Shown here one piece after another: positions 8,630 to 17,401 of a DNA stretch of 64,000 bases. The stretch's first letter is position 1; each line of letters begins with the position of its first letter. The notes beneath the pieces were generated by a model. That model saw only the letters and a program-made list of their open reading frames with translations, had not been told where the DNA came from and ran no database searches. The position numbers and the translations under genes were made by a program. Source of the DNA: Runella sp. (GTDB lineage: Bacteria; Bacteroidota; Bacteroidia; Cytophagales; Spirosomataceae); the NCBI GenBank assembly GCA_023254175.1, contig JALQYJ010000107.1, positions 62,001 through 126,000 of the forward strand. Reading direction: 5' to 3'.

Positions 8630-9126
8630 AAAATAAAATCTTAATAGGTTTGGGGGCAGTTTTGATTCTCATCCAATTTATCCGACCAGCGAAAAACCTT
8701 TCTGACGACCGCACGTACGACGTCTCCACCAAATATGCCGTTCCTGCAGACGTAAAAAGCTTGTTGAAAGTGTCCTGCGACGACTGTCACAGTAATAAAA
8801 CCGAGTATCCTTGGTATTCAAACATTCAGCCCGTAGCTTGGTTTTTAGACCACCACGTAACCGACGGAAAGCGCCACCTCAATTTTTCAAACTTTACATC
8901 GCGCTCGGTAGCGTACCAAAACCATAAGTTTGAAGAAACCATCGAAATGATTAAAGAAGGTGAAATGCCGCTGGAATCTTACACTTATTTTGGGTTGCAT
9001 TCGGGGGCTAAATTGACCGAAGTGCAAAAACAAACGCTTATTAATTGGGCACAAACCAACATGGATTCTCTCAAAGCGCAGTACCCTGCCGATAGCCTCG
9101 TGTTGCGTCGTCCACAAGGGAAATAG
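8626..9126 (+). CDS. Haem-binding domain protein
   Basis: A 166-residue protein with one N-terminal membrane-spanning or signal segment (residues about 4-20) followed by a single cytochrome-type site VSCDDCHSNKTEYPWYS (CxxCH). This spacing and the downstream PVAWFLDHHVTDGKRHLNFS block match the haem_bd domain found in many Bacteroidota. The CxxCH would bind one c-type haem covalently in the periplasm, with Met or His as distal ligand. The ATG overlaps the TGA of the propeller gene, so both are made together. A strong hairpin terminator lies 90 bases downstream. Confidence 0.85.
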   Translation: MKNKILIGLGAVLILIQFIRPAKNLSDDRTYDVSTKYAVPADVKSLLKVSCDDCHSNKTEYPWYSNIQPVAWFLDHHVTDGKRHLNFSNFTSRSVAYQNHKFEETIEMIKEGEMPLESYTYFGLHSGAKLTEVQKQTLINWAQTNMDSLKAQYPADSLVLRRPQGK

Positions 9127-9216
9127 CAATTGGGATACCCACCGTGCGGCGGGCTGCTCATAACCCGACCATAGCGCAAAAACATCTAAAAAAACGGTTG
9201 TGATGTCCCCTTAAAG

Positions 9217-9247
9217 CCTCGAAAAATCACATTTTCGAGGTTTCTTT
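9217..9247 (+). terminator. Rho-independent terminator
   Basis: CCTCGAAAA (9217-9225) pairs with TTTTCGAGG (9232-9240) around a 6-base loop and is followed by TTTCTTT. It ends the propeller/haem-protein operon and separates it from the outer-membrane receptor. Confidence 0.8.
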
Positions 9248-9284
9248 ATGAGTACAAAACCTTTGGCTTTTTCTTTAGTACAGT

Positions 9285-11744
9285 ATGATGAAAATGATTG
9301 TCTCCACGCCCTTTTTTACAAAATTTGTTGTTTTAGTGGGCTTTTCTTTGCTAGGCTTTACTTCATTACAAGCCCAGAATACCCAAAAACAGGCGAAAGT
9401 CAAGGGCACCGTCACCGATGCACAAACCAATGCGCCTTTATCCTACGCCACTATCCGAATCCTAAAAAGTACCGACAGTACGCTTATTTCGGGAGCTATC
9501 ACCGACGACAAAGGGCATCTTACTGTAGATGTTCCTTATGGGCAATTTTATGCTATTGTCGAGTTTATTGGTTACAAATCGTTTAAAACCAGCACATTTA
9601 CACTTTCCAAAGAACAATCTTCGTACGACTTAGGAACGCTGAAAATAGCTGCCTCGGCCCGAACGTTGGACGAAGTGGTGGTACAAGCCGAAAAGAGTTC
9701 GATGGAGCTGGCGTTGGACAAAAAAATATTCAACGTAGGTAAAGATTTGGCAAACGCGGGCGGAACGGCGATTGATATTTTGAGCAATGTGCCCTCGGTG
9801 TCGGTCGATACGGAAGGCAATGTGAAACTACGCGGAAGTGATGGCGTACGAATTTTGATTGATGGAAAACCCTCAGGGTTAGTGAGTTTTAAGGGAGGGG
9901 CAGGTTTGCAGCAGTTGCAAGGAAATCAGATTGAACGTGTCGAAATTATTACGAACCCATCGGCGAGGTATGAGGCCGAAGGGTTGTCGGGAATTATCAA
10001 TATTGTTCTCAAAAAAGAGCGTAAACAGGGTATCAATGGTTCGTTTGAAGTGGTGACGGGGTTTCGACCTAACTACGGGGTAGCGGCTAATATTAACTAC
10101 CGCAAAAACAAGCTTAATTTCTTCCTTAACTACGGAATTGCGTACCGCGTACCAATTTCGGCAGGACGGTTGTACCAAGAGGTGTATGGCAAGGATACTA
10201 CGGCGATTTTGCAACAAAACACCAGCGGACAGGTAAAAACCATTGCCAATACCATCCGTGGGGGATTGGATTATTTTTTCAACGAGAAGAACATCCTGAC
10301 GGCTTCGTACCAATTCCGTCGGACGGACGTACTGCGGATTACCGACAATACGTACAAAGATTACATTAATTCGTTGTCGAACCTGCGAACCATTACCGAC
10401 CGCCAACAGCGTGAAACCGAAGCCGAACCTTATTCGGAGTATTCGGTGACGTACAAAAAAACGTATAATCGCAAAAATCAGGAGTTGATTGCGGATGTGC
10501 GCTATTTGACGTATTGGGAACGCTCCGACCAAACGTATACCCAAAACAGCCGATTTGCCAACGGAACGCCGAATAAGCAAGGGTCATTGCTCCAAAAGTC
10601 GCTCAACGATGAGTACGAAAACCAACTCATTGCCACCTTGGACTACGTGCAGCCTATCGGGAAAGATGGCAAATTTGAAACAGGGATTCGTTCTAGTTTT
10701 CGCGATATGGTCAACGACTACATCGTGACCCAACAAAACGCCCAAGGGGGATTTGATGCTTTGCCAGGCTTGGATAACTACTTCATCTACAAAGAAAATA
10801 TCCACGGGGTTTACGGAATTTTGGGAAATAAAACCAAGAAATTTAGCTACCAAGCTGGTTTACGGGCCGAGATTACGGACGTAACGACGATTTTACGAGA
10901 AACCAATCAAACCAACCCTCGTAAATACAGCAACTTATTTCCAAGTGCACATTTTACCTACAATCTCAATCCTGACAATGCGTTTCAGGTGAGCTATAGC
11001 CGTAGGGTGCGGCGGCCAACTTACAACGATTTGAGCCCGTACGTGACCTTGTCGGATCAACGTAACTTTTTCTCAGGAAACCCCGATTTGAATCCTGAAT
11101 TTACCAATTCGTTTGATTTAGGACACATCTATTATTTTGAAAAAGGGTCGTTTACGTCGTCGGTGTATTACCGTCATACCAACGGAAAAGTACTCCGTAT
11201 TCGTCGGGTGGACGCGCAGGGTGTTTCAAATACGCGTCCCGAAAACTTGGCAACGGAAGATGCGTACGGGGCTGAATTTACGAGCAATTACACGCCGTTT
11301 AAGTGGTGGAAACTGGACCTGAACTTCAATTTTTTCCGCGCCATTACCAACGGACAAAACCTCGACGCGACCTTCAAAGCCGATACTTACAGCTGGTTTG
11401 CCCGCCAAACGTCACGTTTTACGCTGAGCAAAGGCACTGATTTGCAGGTTCGTGCCAACTATGAAGCACCTCAGCAACTTCCGCAAGGAAGCCGTAAGTC
11501 CCGTACATTTGTTGACTTGGCGTTTAGCAAAGAAATTCTCAAAGGCAAAGGCACGCTTACTTGCAACGTCATCGACGTGTTTAACTCGCGCTACATGCGT
11601 ACCATTACTGAAGGCTTAAACTTCTATTCGGAAGGGACGTTTGGGATGCGTGCTCGTCAAATCAACCTTACCGTTATGTACCGCCTGAACCAAGCTGCTG
11701 GTACTAAAAAGCAGAAGAGCTTGATTAGCGGCGAGGAAGGCTAA
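9285..11744 (+). CDS. TonB-dependent-type outer-membrane beta-barrel receptor
   Basis: An 819-residue outer-membrane protein. A signal peptide ends near residue 30 (LQAQ). Residues about 37-120 are a carboxypeptidase-regulatory-like beta-sandwich (KGTVTDAQTNAPLSYATIRI). Residues about 125-240 form the plug, with LRGSDGVRILIDGKPSGL and the IERVEIITNPSARYEAEG signature. The rest is the barrel of the outer-membrane beta-barrel protein family, closing near NLTVMYRLNQ. These proteins take up or sense substrates with TonB energy; the substrate cannot be read from the sequence. Two in-frame ATGs (9285, 9288) are possible starts. There is no SusD partner next to it, so it is not a classic polysaccharide-utilisation pair. 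Confidence 0.85.
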   Translation: MMKMIVSTPFFTKFVVLVGFSLLGFTSLQAQNTQKQAKVKGTVTDAQTNAPLSYATIRILKSTDSTLISGAITDDKGHLTVDVPYGQFYAIVEFIGYKSFKTSTFTLSKEQSSYDLGTLKIAASARTLDEVVVQAEKSSMELALDKKIFNVGKDLANAGGTAIDILSNVPSVSVDTEGNVKLRGSDGVRILIDGKPSGLVSFKGGAGLQQLQGNQIERVEIITNPSARYEAEGLSGIINIVLKKERKQGINGSFEVVTGFRPNYGVAANINYRKNKLNFFLNYGIAYRVPISAGRLYQEVYGKDTTAILQQNTSGQVKTIANTIRGGLDYFFNEKNILTASYQFRRTDVLRITDNTYKDYINSLSNLRTITDRQQRETEAEPYSEYSVTYKKTYNRKNQELIADVRYLTYWERSDQTYTQNSRFANGTPNKQGSLLQKSLNDEYENQLIATLDYVQPIGKDGKFETGIRSSFRDMVNDYIVTQQNAQGGFDALPGLDNYFIYKENIHGVYGILGNKTKKFSYQAGLRAEITDVTTILRETNQTNPRKYSNLFPSAHFTYNLNPDNAFQVSYSRRVRRPTYNDLSPYVTLSDQRNFFSGNPDLNPEFTNSFDLGHIYYFEKGSFTSSVYYRHTNGKVLRIRRVDAQGVSNTRPENLATEDAYGAEFTSNYTPFKWWKLDLNFNFFRAITNGQNLDATFKADTYSWFARQTSRFTLSKGTDLQVRANYEAPQQLPQGSRKSRTFVDLAFSKEILKGKGTLTCNVIDVFNSRYMRTITEGLNFYSEGTFGMRARQINLTVMYRLNQAAGTKKQKSLISGEEG

Positions 11745-12031
11745 AAGAAGCAAAGGAAATTACGCTAAAAACGAAAAAAGACCTGGGACGAGTGGTGCCT
11801 TTTGGGGACATAGTCTTTTGGAATTAATGGCAATATAAGCCAAAAGCGCTTTAAGTTGTTCATCTCGTTGCCATAGTTTGACGACGTATTGGGATTGGAT
11901 AAACGAACAATTCCAAACCGCTACACTGAGTTGGTTGTGCAAATTGGAACATGGAATGGTCAGAAAATACGTTTATTCTGAACCTTTGCATTGATTCTAA
12001 CCGCAGTAGGTACGTGCGGGAGGATTGATAA
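11745..12031. other. Non-coding stretch between convergent genes
   Basis: The 287 bases between the receptor and the convergent TIM-barrel gene contain no convincing gene. A 60-codon minus-strand frame (11760-11942) has no recognisable domain, no neighbour coupling and no start context. I see no strong terminator hairpin. Confidence 0.4.
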
Positions 12032-12955
12032 TCAGGCCAATGGAATCCCTGTTTCTTGGGCGATTTTTATGATAAACAGCCGCGCCTCATCGTATTCTTG
12101 GGGTGTGCGGAGGTGTTCTAGCATGAGCGGAACGGTGCGCGGAAGCGCTGTTACATTGCGTAGGTAAGTTACGTAGTCCATGCCACCGCGCCCAGGCATG
12201 GTTTCGGCAAAATGCACATCTTTTCCTACCACGTCTTTGGCATGGCAAGATACCACCCATTTTCCCAGTTTTTTGAAGGTATCGTTGATAAGTTGGGTAT
12301 TTTGATAAAAACGTTCGGGAGAGTTGATGATGTTGGCAATGTCGATATGCGCCGCGAAAGCAGGTCGGTCAATGGCTTTAATGAATTTTAGGCAGGAATC
12401 AGCATTGTTGGGTAAGCTCCATCCCATCATTTCGAGGGCAAATTTTGCTTTTTTGGGTCTAACGGCGTCGATGACGGCACGACAATTTTCGACTGTTGCG
12501 TCAAAATACTCTTTGGTAAGGTTGCGGGCGTCGGGGCCATCCCATTGTTTGGGATTATAAGAACCTCCGATGTTGATGCAAGTCAACGCGCCAATTTCTT
12601 CGGCTAAAGCGAGGCGTTCAGTAACGTATTCCCTGTTCTTTTTGCGTTTTTCGGCATCTTGGTCGAGCATATTGACCCATGCCCCTACTTCTGCAATGAT
12701 GACATTCTGTTCGGCAAATGCTTTGCGCAAGGCCGTGATGCGGGCGCTATCTTTTAGCTCTACTTTGGGAACATAGGCCGCACTGTATCCCAAACGCCGA
12801 TGTTCTTTGGCCAATTCGACAGGGTCTTCGCTGTTTAAAAAAATGGGGCCACCAAGGTACAAAAACCGTGCGGCTATCCGAAAAGAAGGCAGCAAAGCCA
12901 TACTGGCTAAACCACCAGCTGACTGTAAAAATCGGCGACGTGAAAGCGGAGACAT
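12032..12955 (-). CDS. Tat-exported sugar phosphate isomerase/epimerase-like TIM barrel
   Basis: A 307-residue protein whose N-terminus, SPLSRRRFLQSAGGLASM, is a twin-arginine signal (SRRRFLQ), so it is exported folded. The remainder is an AP-endonuclease-2/xylose-isomerase-like TIM barrel. Metal-ligand candidates in the usual order are Glu in FALEMMGW (about residue 175), Asp/His in FAAHIDIANI (about 205), His in VVSCHAKDV (about 240) and Glu in PLMLEHL (about 285). Such Tat-tagged barrels are common in Bacteroidota and Planctomycetota sugar catabolism; the substrate is unknown. It sits alone between the receptor and purF. Confidence 0.78.
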   Translation of the reverse strand: MSPLSRRRFLQSAGGLASMALLPSFRIAARFLYLGGPIFLNSEDPVELAKEHRRLGYSAAYVPKVELKDSARITALRKAFAEQNVIIAEVGAWVNMLDQDAEKRKKNREYVTERLALAEEIGALTCINIGGSYNPKQWDGPDARNLTKEYFDATVENCRAVIDAVRPKKAKFALEMMGWSLPNNADSCLKFIKAIDRPAFAAHIDIANIINSPERFYQNTQLINDTFKKLGKWVVSCHAKDVVGKDVHFAETMPGRGGMDYVTYLRNVTALPRTVPLMLEHLRTPQEYDEARLFIIKIAQETGIPLA

Positions 12956-12990
12956 ACATCAAGAAGACTGTCAAGGCTTTAAACTACTAT

Positions 12991-13024
12991 AAAAAAATCC
13001 CCCATTCGCTGTGGCGAACAGGGG
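12991..13024 (-). terminator. Terminator downstream of purF
   Basis: On the minus strand CCCC-TG-TTCGC and GCGAA-T-GGGG form a stem around the loop CACA with a small internal bulge, followed by a run of seven T (12991-12997 read in reverse). It lies directly downstream of the purF stop. Confidence 0.72.
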
Positions 13025-13047
13025 AGGGTATTTTATTTTAAAGTAGG

Positions 13048-14955
13048 TTAGTAAGCTCTCACCACGCCGCGTCCTTCGTAGAAATTGACGTAGGCTTTGT
13101 TCACAACGCGGTTTCCGCCAGGGGTTGGATAATTTCCTGTGAAATACCAATCACCGCTGTGGTTGGGACAGGCTTTGTGCAAATTATCGACTGTTTGGAA
13201 AATTATCGACAATTCGGCCTTGAGATCTTTGGGACGAACAATTTCAGCTACTTTGCGCGACACTTCTTCGTCCGTAAACTGATCAAAAAGCGCTTTGACA
13301 TAGTTTTGGTGAGAAGCATTACCCGTTTCCAATGCGGCCACGCATTGAGCATATACTTCTTCGCGAAGGTTATCGAGGCCGCGTTCTTTGAGCAATTGCA
13401 AAGCCGCACGGAAGGCTACAAAGTCTTTTACCTTCGACATGTCGATACCGTAACAATCGGGGTAGCGGATTTGCGGTGCCGACGATACGATAACAATTTT
13501 CTTGGGGCCAAGGCGGTCGAGCAAACGTAAGATACTTTTTTCGAGTGTAGTACCCCGCACGATAGAGTCATCCACGACCACAATTGTATCGACGCCTTTT
13601 TTCACTACCTCGTAGGTCATGTCATATACGTGTGATACCATTTCGTCGCGGGCTTCGTCGCTTGTAATGAAGGTGCGTTGTTTGACGTCTTTCGATACTA
13701 ACTTTTCAATCCGTGGACGGAACGAAAGAATTTTGTCCAATTCTTCCGCTGAAAGGTTACCATCGGCAACGGCTTTTTTGCGTTGTTTGGCTAAATAATC
13801 TTCCAAACCTTCAATCAGTCCCAAAAAAGCAGTTTCGGCAGTGTTCGGGATGTAAGAGAAGACGGTATTTTCGAGGTCAAAATCTACTTCCTGCAAAATT
13901 TGCGGAATCAGAAGTTGACCAAGTTGTTTACGTTCGTGGTAAATATCTGGATCAGAGGCCCTAGAAAAATAAATCCGCTCAAAACTACAAGAACGTTTTT
14001 CGAGCGGCTTTAAAATTTGGTGCTGATCGTACTCGCCATATTTGTCGATGATGAGCGCATGACCAGGTTTTATTTCTTGAATATCGGCGTAGTTGGCGTT
14101 GAAAGCGGCCTTGATGGCAGGTTTTTCGGAAGCCACTACTACGACTTCATCGTCGGCATAAAAATACGCAGGACGGATACCCGATGGGTCACGAACGACA
14201 AACGCTTGTCCTGAGCCTGTCATGCCACACATGGCAAAGCCACCGTCGAAATCGCGACATGAGCGGTGCAATACGCGCACCATATCCATGTTGTCTTCAA
14301 TGACGTCCGAGAGGTCAGGGTTTTCGTAAATTCCCTTAAAACGGTCAAAAACGCGTTGGTTTTCTTCGTCCAAGAAGTGTCCGATTTTCTCCATCACTGT
14401 CACCGTATCCACGCGGTCTTTAGGGTGCTGTCCCAGCGAAACAAGCTTGTCAAACAGCGAGTCCACGTTGGTCATGTTGAAGTTTCCTGCTACCACCAAG
14501 TTGCGGCTACGCCAGCTATTTTGACGAAGCATGGGGTGGCAGTTCTCAATTTCGTTGGCTCCGTGAGTACCGTAGCGAAGGTGACCTAACCAAACCTCGC
14601 CCGTAAATGCCACGTTTTCTTGTAGCCACTTAGCGTCGTAGCGAAGGTCTTTGTCGTCTCCTTTGAGTTCCTTGAAAGCCTTTTTGAATTTCTTCTGAAC
14701 TTTCGTAAAAATCTCTGCTACGGGTTGTTGGTCGACCGAACGGTAACGGCTAATGTAGCGGTGTCCAGGCGGAACTTCGAGCTTGATGTTGGCTACACCT
14801 GCGCCATCTTGGCCTCGGTTGACCTGTTTTTCCATCAAGGTGTGTAATTTGTAAACTGCGTATAGGGGTGTGCCGTATTTATCAATATAATATTGAAACG
14901 GCTTACGGAGTCGAATGAGGGCAATACCACATTCGTGCTTGATTACGTCGCTCAT
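13048..14955 (-). CDS. purF: Amidophosphoribosyltransferase (PurF-type)
   Basis: A 635-residue cytoplasmic enzyme for the first step of purine synthesis: glutamine plus PRPP to 5-phosphoribosylamine. The N-terminal Ntn glutaminase has its nucleophile Cys at residue 9 (KHECGIALIRL), so an eight-residue propeptide must be removed, as in propeptide-bearing PurF enzymes. RNLVVAGNFNMTN and the YGTHG block support the glutaminase fold. The PRPP loop VVVDDSIVRGTTLEKSI is near residue 470. The chain is longer than the usual 470-510 residues because of insertions and a C-terminal extension ending YFTGNYPTPGG and GRGVVRAY. It is monocistronic, with terminators on both sides. Confidence 0.85.
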   Translation of the reverse strand: MSDVIKHECGIALIRLRKPFQYYIDKYGTPLYAVYKLHTLMEKQVNRGQDGAGVANIKLEVPPGHRYISRYRSVDQQPVAEIFTKVQKKFKKAFKELKGDDKDLRYDAKWLQENVAFTGEVWLGHLRYGTHGANEIENCHPMLRQNSWRSRNLVVAGNFNMTNVDSLFDKLVSLGQHPKDRVDTVTVMEKIGHFLDEENQRVFDRFKGIYENPDLSDVIEDNMDMVRVLHRSCRDFDGGFAMCGMTGSGQAFVVRDPSGIRPAYFYADDEVVVVASEKPAIKAAFNANYADIQEIKPGHALIIDKYGEYDQHQILKPLEKRSCSFERIYFSRASDPDIYHERKQLGQLLIPQILQEVDFDLENTVFSYIPNTAETAFLGLIEGLEDYLAKQRKKAVADGNLSAEELDKILSFRPRIEKLVSKDVKQRTFITSDEARDEMVSHVYDMTYEVVKKGVDTIVVVDDSIVRGTTLEKSILRLLDRLGPKKIVIVSSAPQIRYPDCYGIDMSKVKDFVAFRAALQLLKERGLDNLREEVYAQCVAALETGNASHQNYVKALFDQFTDEEVSRKVAEIVRPKDLKAELSIIFQTVDNLHKACPNHSGDWYFTGNYPTPGGNRVVNKAYVNFYEGRGVVRAY

Positions 14956-15071
14956 CAGGGAGTATGAAGTGTGTGACGGATTGTTAACGCAAAGTTAAGA
15001 AATCAGATTCCAAAACCGCGTGTTAATTTTTAAGAAAGTTGAAAAATATAAAAACCTAGGAGATAAATACA

Positions 15072-15113
15072 ATAAAAAACCTGACGATTATGCCAGATAT
15101 GGAGCCGTCAGGT
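15072..15113 (-). terminator. Terminator downstream of murF
   Basis: ACCTGACG (15079-15086) pairs with CGTCAGGT (15106-15113) around a 19-base loop that itself contains a short CCA/TGG stem. Read on the minus strand it ends in TTTTTTATTG, so it terminates murF transcription. Confidence 0.75.
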
Positions 15114-15146
15114 AAGTGTGTTTATTGGTATGTTGCTTATCAGTGA

Positions 15147-16430
15147 TTACAAATACGGTACTACAGTTTCCAAACCCATACCTCTTGACCCTTTGATAAG
15201 AACGTGCGTATTTTGCTGATTATGGTCAATAATCCAGTTGTGAAGGGAAAATTTGTCGGGAAAGTAGTACGCTTTTGGTAAAGCAGGTAAAGCGTCCTGC
15301 ATGAGTTTCCCCGCCAAAATGACGACATCAAATTTTTGCGCCGCTACTAATTTTCCCAGTGCTAAGTGTTCTGCAGGCGATTCTTCGCCGAGTTCGAGCA
15401 TGTCTCCCAAAATCACCATTTTACGCTCAGCTTTCAATTTTCCAAAGTTTTCAATAGCAGCAGCCATCGAGGAGGGGTTGGCGTTGTAGGCATCCATAAT
15501 CACCGTATTGCTTCCTTTTTGAAGGATTTGCGAGCGATTATTCGTTGGATTGTACTCTGCTACAGCGTTGTTGGCGTCTTGAGCCGAAACGCCAAAGTAA
15601 GCGCCAATCGCTAACGCTGCGGCAATGTTTTCAAAATTGTATCGACCTGTCAGATGGGTGTGGACGGTTTGTTGGTGGGCATCTTTGTAAATAACCAAAG
15701 GGGCATCTTCCAACAGCTGCGGGGCGTTAGCATCAGATAGATAGAAGACTTTTTCGTGGAAGGTACGCTCGTTGGCCATTTCGTGGAGGGTTGCGTTTGC
15801 ACCGTTGATAAACACCGTCCCGCCCGAAGTCGAAAGCCAATCAAACAACTCTCCTTTGCCTTTACGTACTCCTTCGATTCCTCCAAAACCTTCCAAATGG
15901 GCTTTGCCAATGTTGGTAATCATGCCGTGGGTAGGCTCGGCTATGCTGCTAAGTAGGGCAATTTCTTTTTGGTGGTTGGCACCCATTTCTACGATACCCA
16001 TTTCGTAACTTTTGTCGATGGCCAACAGGGTAAGCGGCACCCCAATGTGGTTATTGAGGTTGCCCTTGGTGGCATAGGTGCGAAACTTTTTACTTAAAAC
16101 TGCCGCAATTAACTCTTTTGTGGTGGTTTTACCGTTGGAACCCGTTAAGCCTACTACTGGTATATTGAGTTGACGACGGTGGTGGTTGGCCAATTGTTGA
16201 AGCGCTTCTAAACTATTTTGCACCAATAAAAAACGGTTGTCCACAGCATAGTCGAAGTTATCCACAATGGCATATTTTGCTCCTTTTTCTAAGGCATCTT
16301 TGGCGTAGACATTTCCATCAAACTTATCGCCGCGAAGGGCTACAAACAAACAACCTTCAACAATTTGTCGAGTATCGGTTGAGACGCCATTACAGGCCAA
16401 AAAGCAATCGTATAATTGAGAAATCGTCAT
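15147..16430 (-). CDS. murF: UDP-MurNAc-tripeptide--D-Ala-D-Ala ligase
   Basis: A 427-residue cytoplasmic Mur ligase that adds D-Ala-D-Ala to UDP-N-acetylmuramoyl-tripeptide with ATP. The order of domains is normal: N-terminal UDP-binding domain (residues 1-95), central ATPase with the P-loop GLTGSNGKTTTKELIAAV (about 95-112) and GIVEMGANHQKEI, and C-terminal domain beginning near NRSQILQKGSNTVIMDAYNA. DAYNANPSSM and ILGDMLELG are typical of MurF rather than MurC/D/E. Length is slightly short for MurF. A terminator follows it; the gene upstream (16558-17259) is 127 bases away, so it is probably transcribed on its own. Confidence 0.9.
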   Translation of the reverse strand: MTISQLYDCFLACNGVSTDTRQIVEGCLFVALRGDKFDGNVYAKDALEKGAKYAIVDNFDYAVDNRFLLVQNSLEALQQLANHHRRQLNIPVVGLTGSNGKTTTKELIAAVLSKKFRTYATKGNLNNHIGVPLTLLAIDKSYEMGIVEMGANHQKEIALLSSIAEPTHGMITNIGKAHLEGFGGIEGVRKGKGELFDWLSTSGGTVFINGANATLHEMANERTFHEKVFYLSDANAPQLLEDAPLVIYKDAHQQTVHTHLTGRYNFENIAAALAIGAYFGVSAQDANNAVAEYNPTNNRSQILQKGSNTVIMDAYNANPSSMAAAIENFGKLKAERKMVILGDMLELGEESPAEHLALGKLVAAQKFDVVILAGKLMQDALPALPKAYYFPDKFSLHNWIIDHNQQNTHVLIKGSRGMGLETVVPYL

Positions 16431-16557
16431 TTGAGTTTAACTTCATTTTATGTTTTTAGAAAACAAGAATTGCTGAACAAAAGGGTCGGGTTTTAAGAAA
16501 CCCTCTTCACGGCACATTTGCTTCTTGCTTCTTTCCTTTTGCACATTTGTCTTTTGA

Positions 16558-17259
16558 TTATTGCTCCTTACTCCAGATTTCGTAAATCTTAGCCCCTGCG
16601 CTGCTTAGACCACTGTGGTGCCAATCTTTGCTGTCTTTGAGTTCATAATCAAATGTCAAAGAAGCACCTACGCGGTTATTGTCGCGGCTAAAAAACTCTA
16701 TCGTTTCGGTGTATTTTCCGTCTTTGATAACATAACTGCCACCTCCCGTACCCGAAAACTGTTTGGTTTCGGGATTAATGGCTGCCCATTGAAAACGTGT
16801 TCCTGTGAGCATTTTAAGGGTTTTGCGCGCACCTCGTTGCATAGGAGAAATGTTGCCGTCGTTGCCCATACGTCCTGTGATGCGGTACAAAGCCGAAGCA
16901 GGTGTGCTACCATCATCTACTTGCTGCCATTCACCTACATTTTCAATCGATAAGTTTTTCCCTGAAATCGTTATTTTGAGACTTAACGTTTTACCTACTT
17001 TGGAAGTATCCGCAGAGTTGAATTCGCTCTTGTACGCAATGGTTCCGTTGGTGATTTTGTAAGTTCCGCCTTCGGTGTAGATAAACTCTTTCTCTTTGTA
17101 ACGTGTCAGCATCAAGTAGGCGTCTGAACAAATGAGCGAAGTGAGAGTTCCGTCGTCACTTTTTTGCTGCCAAGCGCCTTTTAATTGAGCAAAGGTGGGC
17201 GAACTTAGCAAAAGGCCCATACCTAACATCCAGCAAGAGAAGCGAAATAGTGTTTTCAT
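16558..17259 (-). CDS. Secreted two-lobed protein, unknown
   Basis: A 233-residue protein with a signal peptide ending near residue 24 (PTFAQ). The mature chain looks like two related lobes of about 100 residues. The first has LKGAWQQKSDDGTLTSLI, an aromatic strand, then GGTYKITNGTIAYKSEF and DTSKVGKTLSLKITI. The second has MLTGTRFQWAAINPETKQFS, GGSYVIKDGKYTETIEFF and DNNRVGASLTFDYEL. The repeated GG-x-Y-x-I-x-x-G-x-Y and K/R-V-G motifs suggest an internally duplicated lipocalin-like beta fold. No catalytic residues are recognised. It is transcribed separately from murF. I cannot name the family. Confidence 0.62.
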   Translation of the reverse strand: MKTLFRFSCWMLGMGLLLSSPTFAQLKGAWQQKSDDGTLTSLICSDAYLMLTRYKEKEFIYTEGGTYKITNGTIAYKSEFNSADTSKVGKTLSLKITISGKNLSIENVGEWQQVDDGSTPASALYRITGRMGNDGNISPMQRGARKTLKMLTGTRFQWAAINPETKQFSGTGGGSYVIKDGKYTETIEFFSRDNNRVGASLTFDYELKDSKDWHHSGLSSAGAKIYEIWSKEQ

Positions 17260-17315
17260 ACGAGTGAGAGGGTTTTTATTTTGAGCAAAGTTAACCCAAA
17301 ACCTCCCAGAAACAA

Positions 17316-17347
17316 TAAAGCAACTCTCACGAATGAAAGTTGCTTTA
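17316..17347 (-). terminator. Hairpin downstream of the AraC gene
   Basis: TAAAGCAACT (17316-17325) pairs perfectly with AGTTGCTTTA (17338-17347) around a 12-base loop. On the minus strand it follows the AraC-family stop codon and is trailed by a weak T tract (TTGTTTC), so it is probably that gene's terminator. Confidence 0.6.
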
Positions 17348-17401
17348 AGGAGTACTTTATTTTTTCACTTGTAGCGTCAGTGATTAAAAACGCTTTGAGA
17401 A

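Noticed and set aside
11760-11942. 60-codon minus-strand frame between convergent genes
   Set aside because: No domain, no ribosome-site or operon evidence, and likely chance.
13159-14589. Several plus-strand frames of 65-123 codons opposite purF
   Set aside because: They mirror the coding strand of a well supported gene and encode no recognisable protein.
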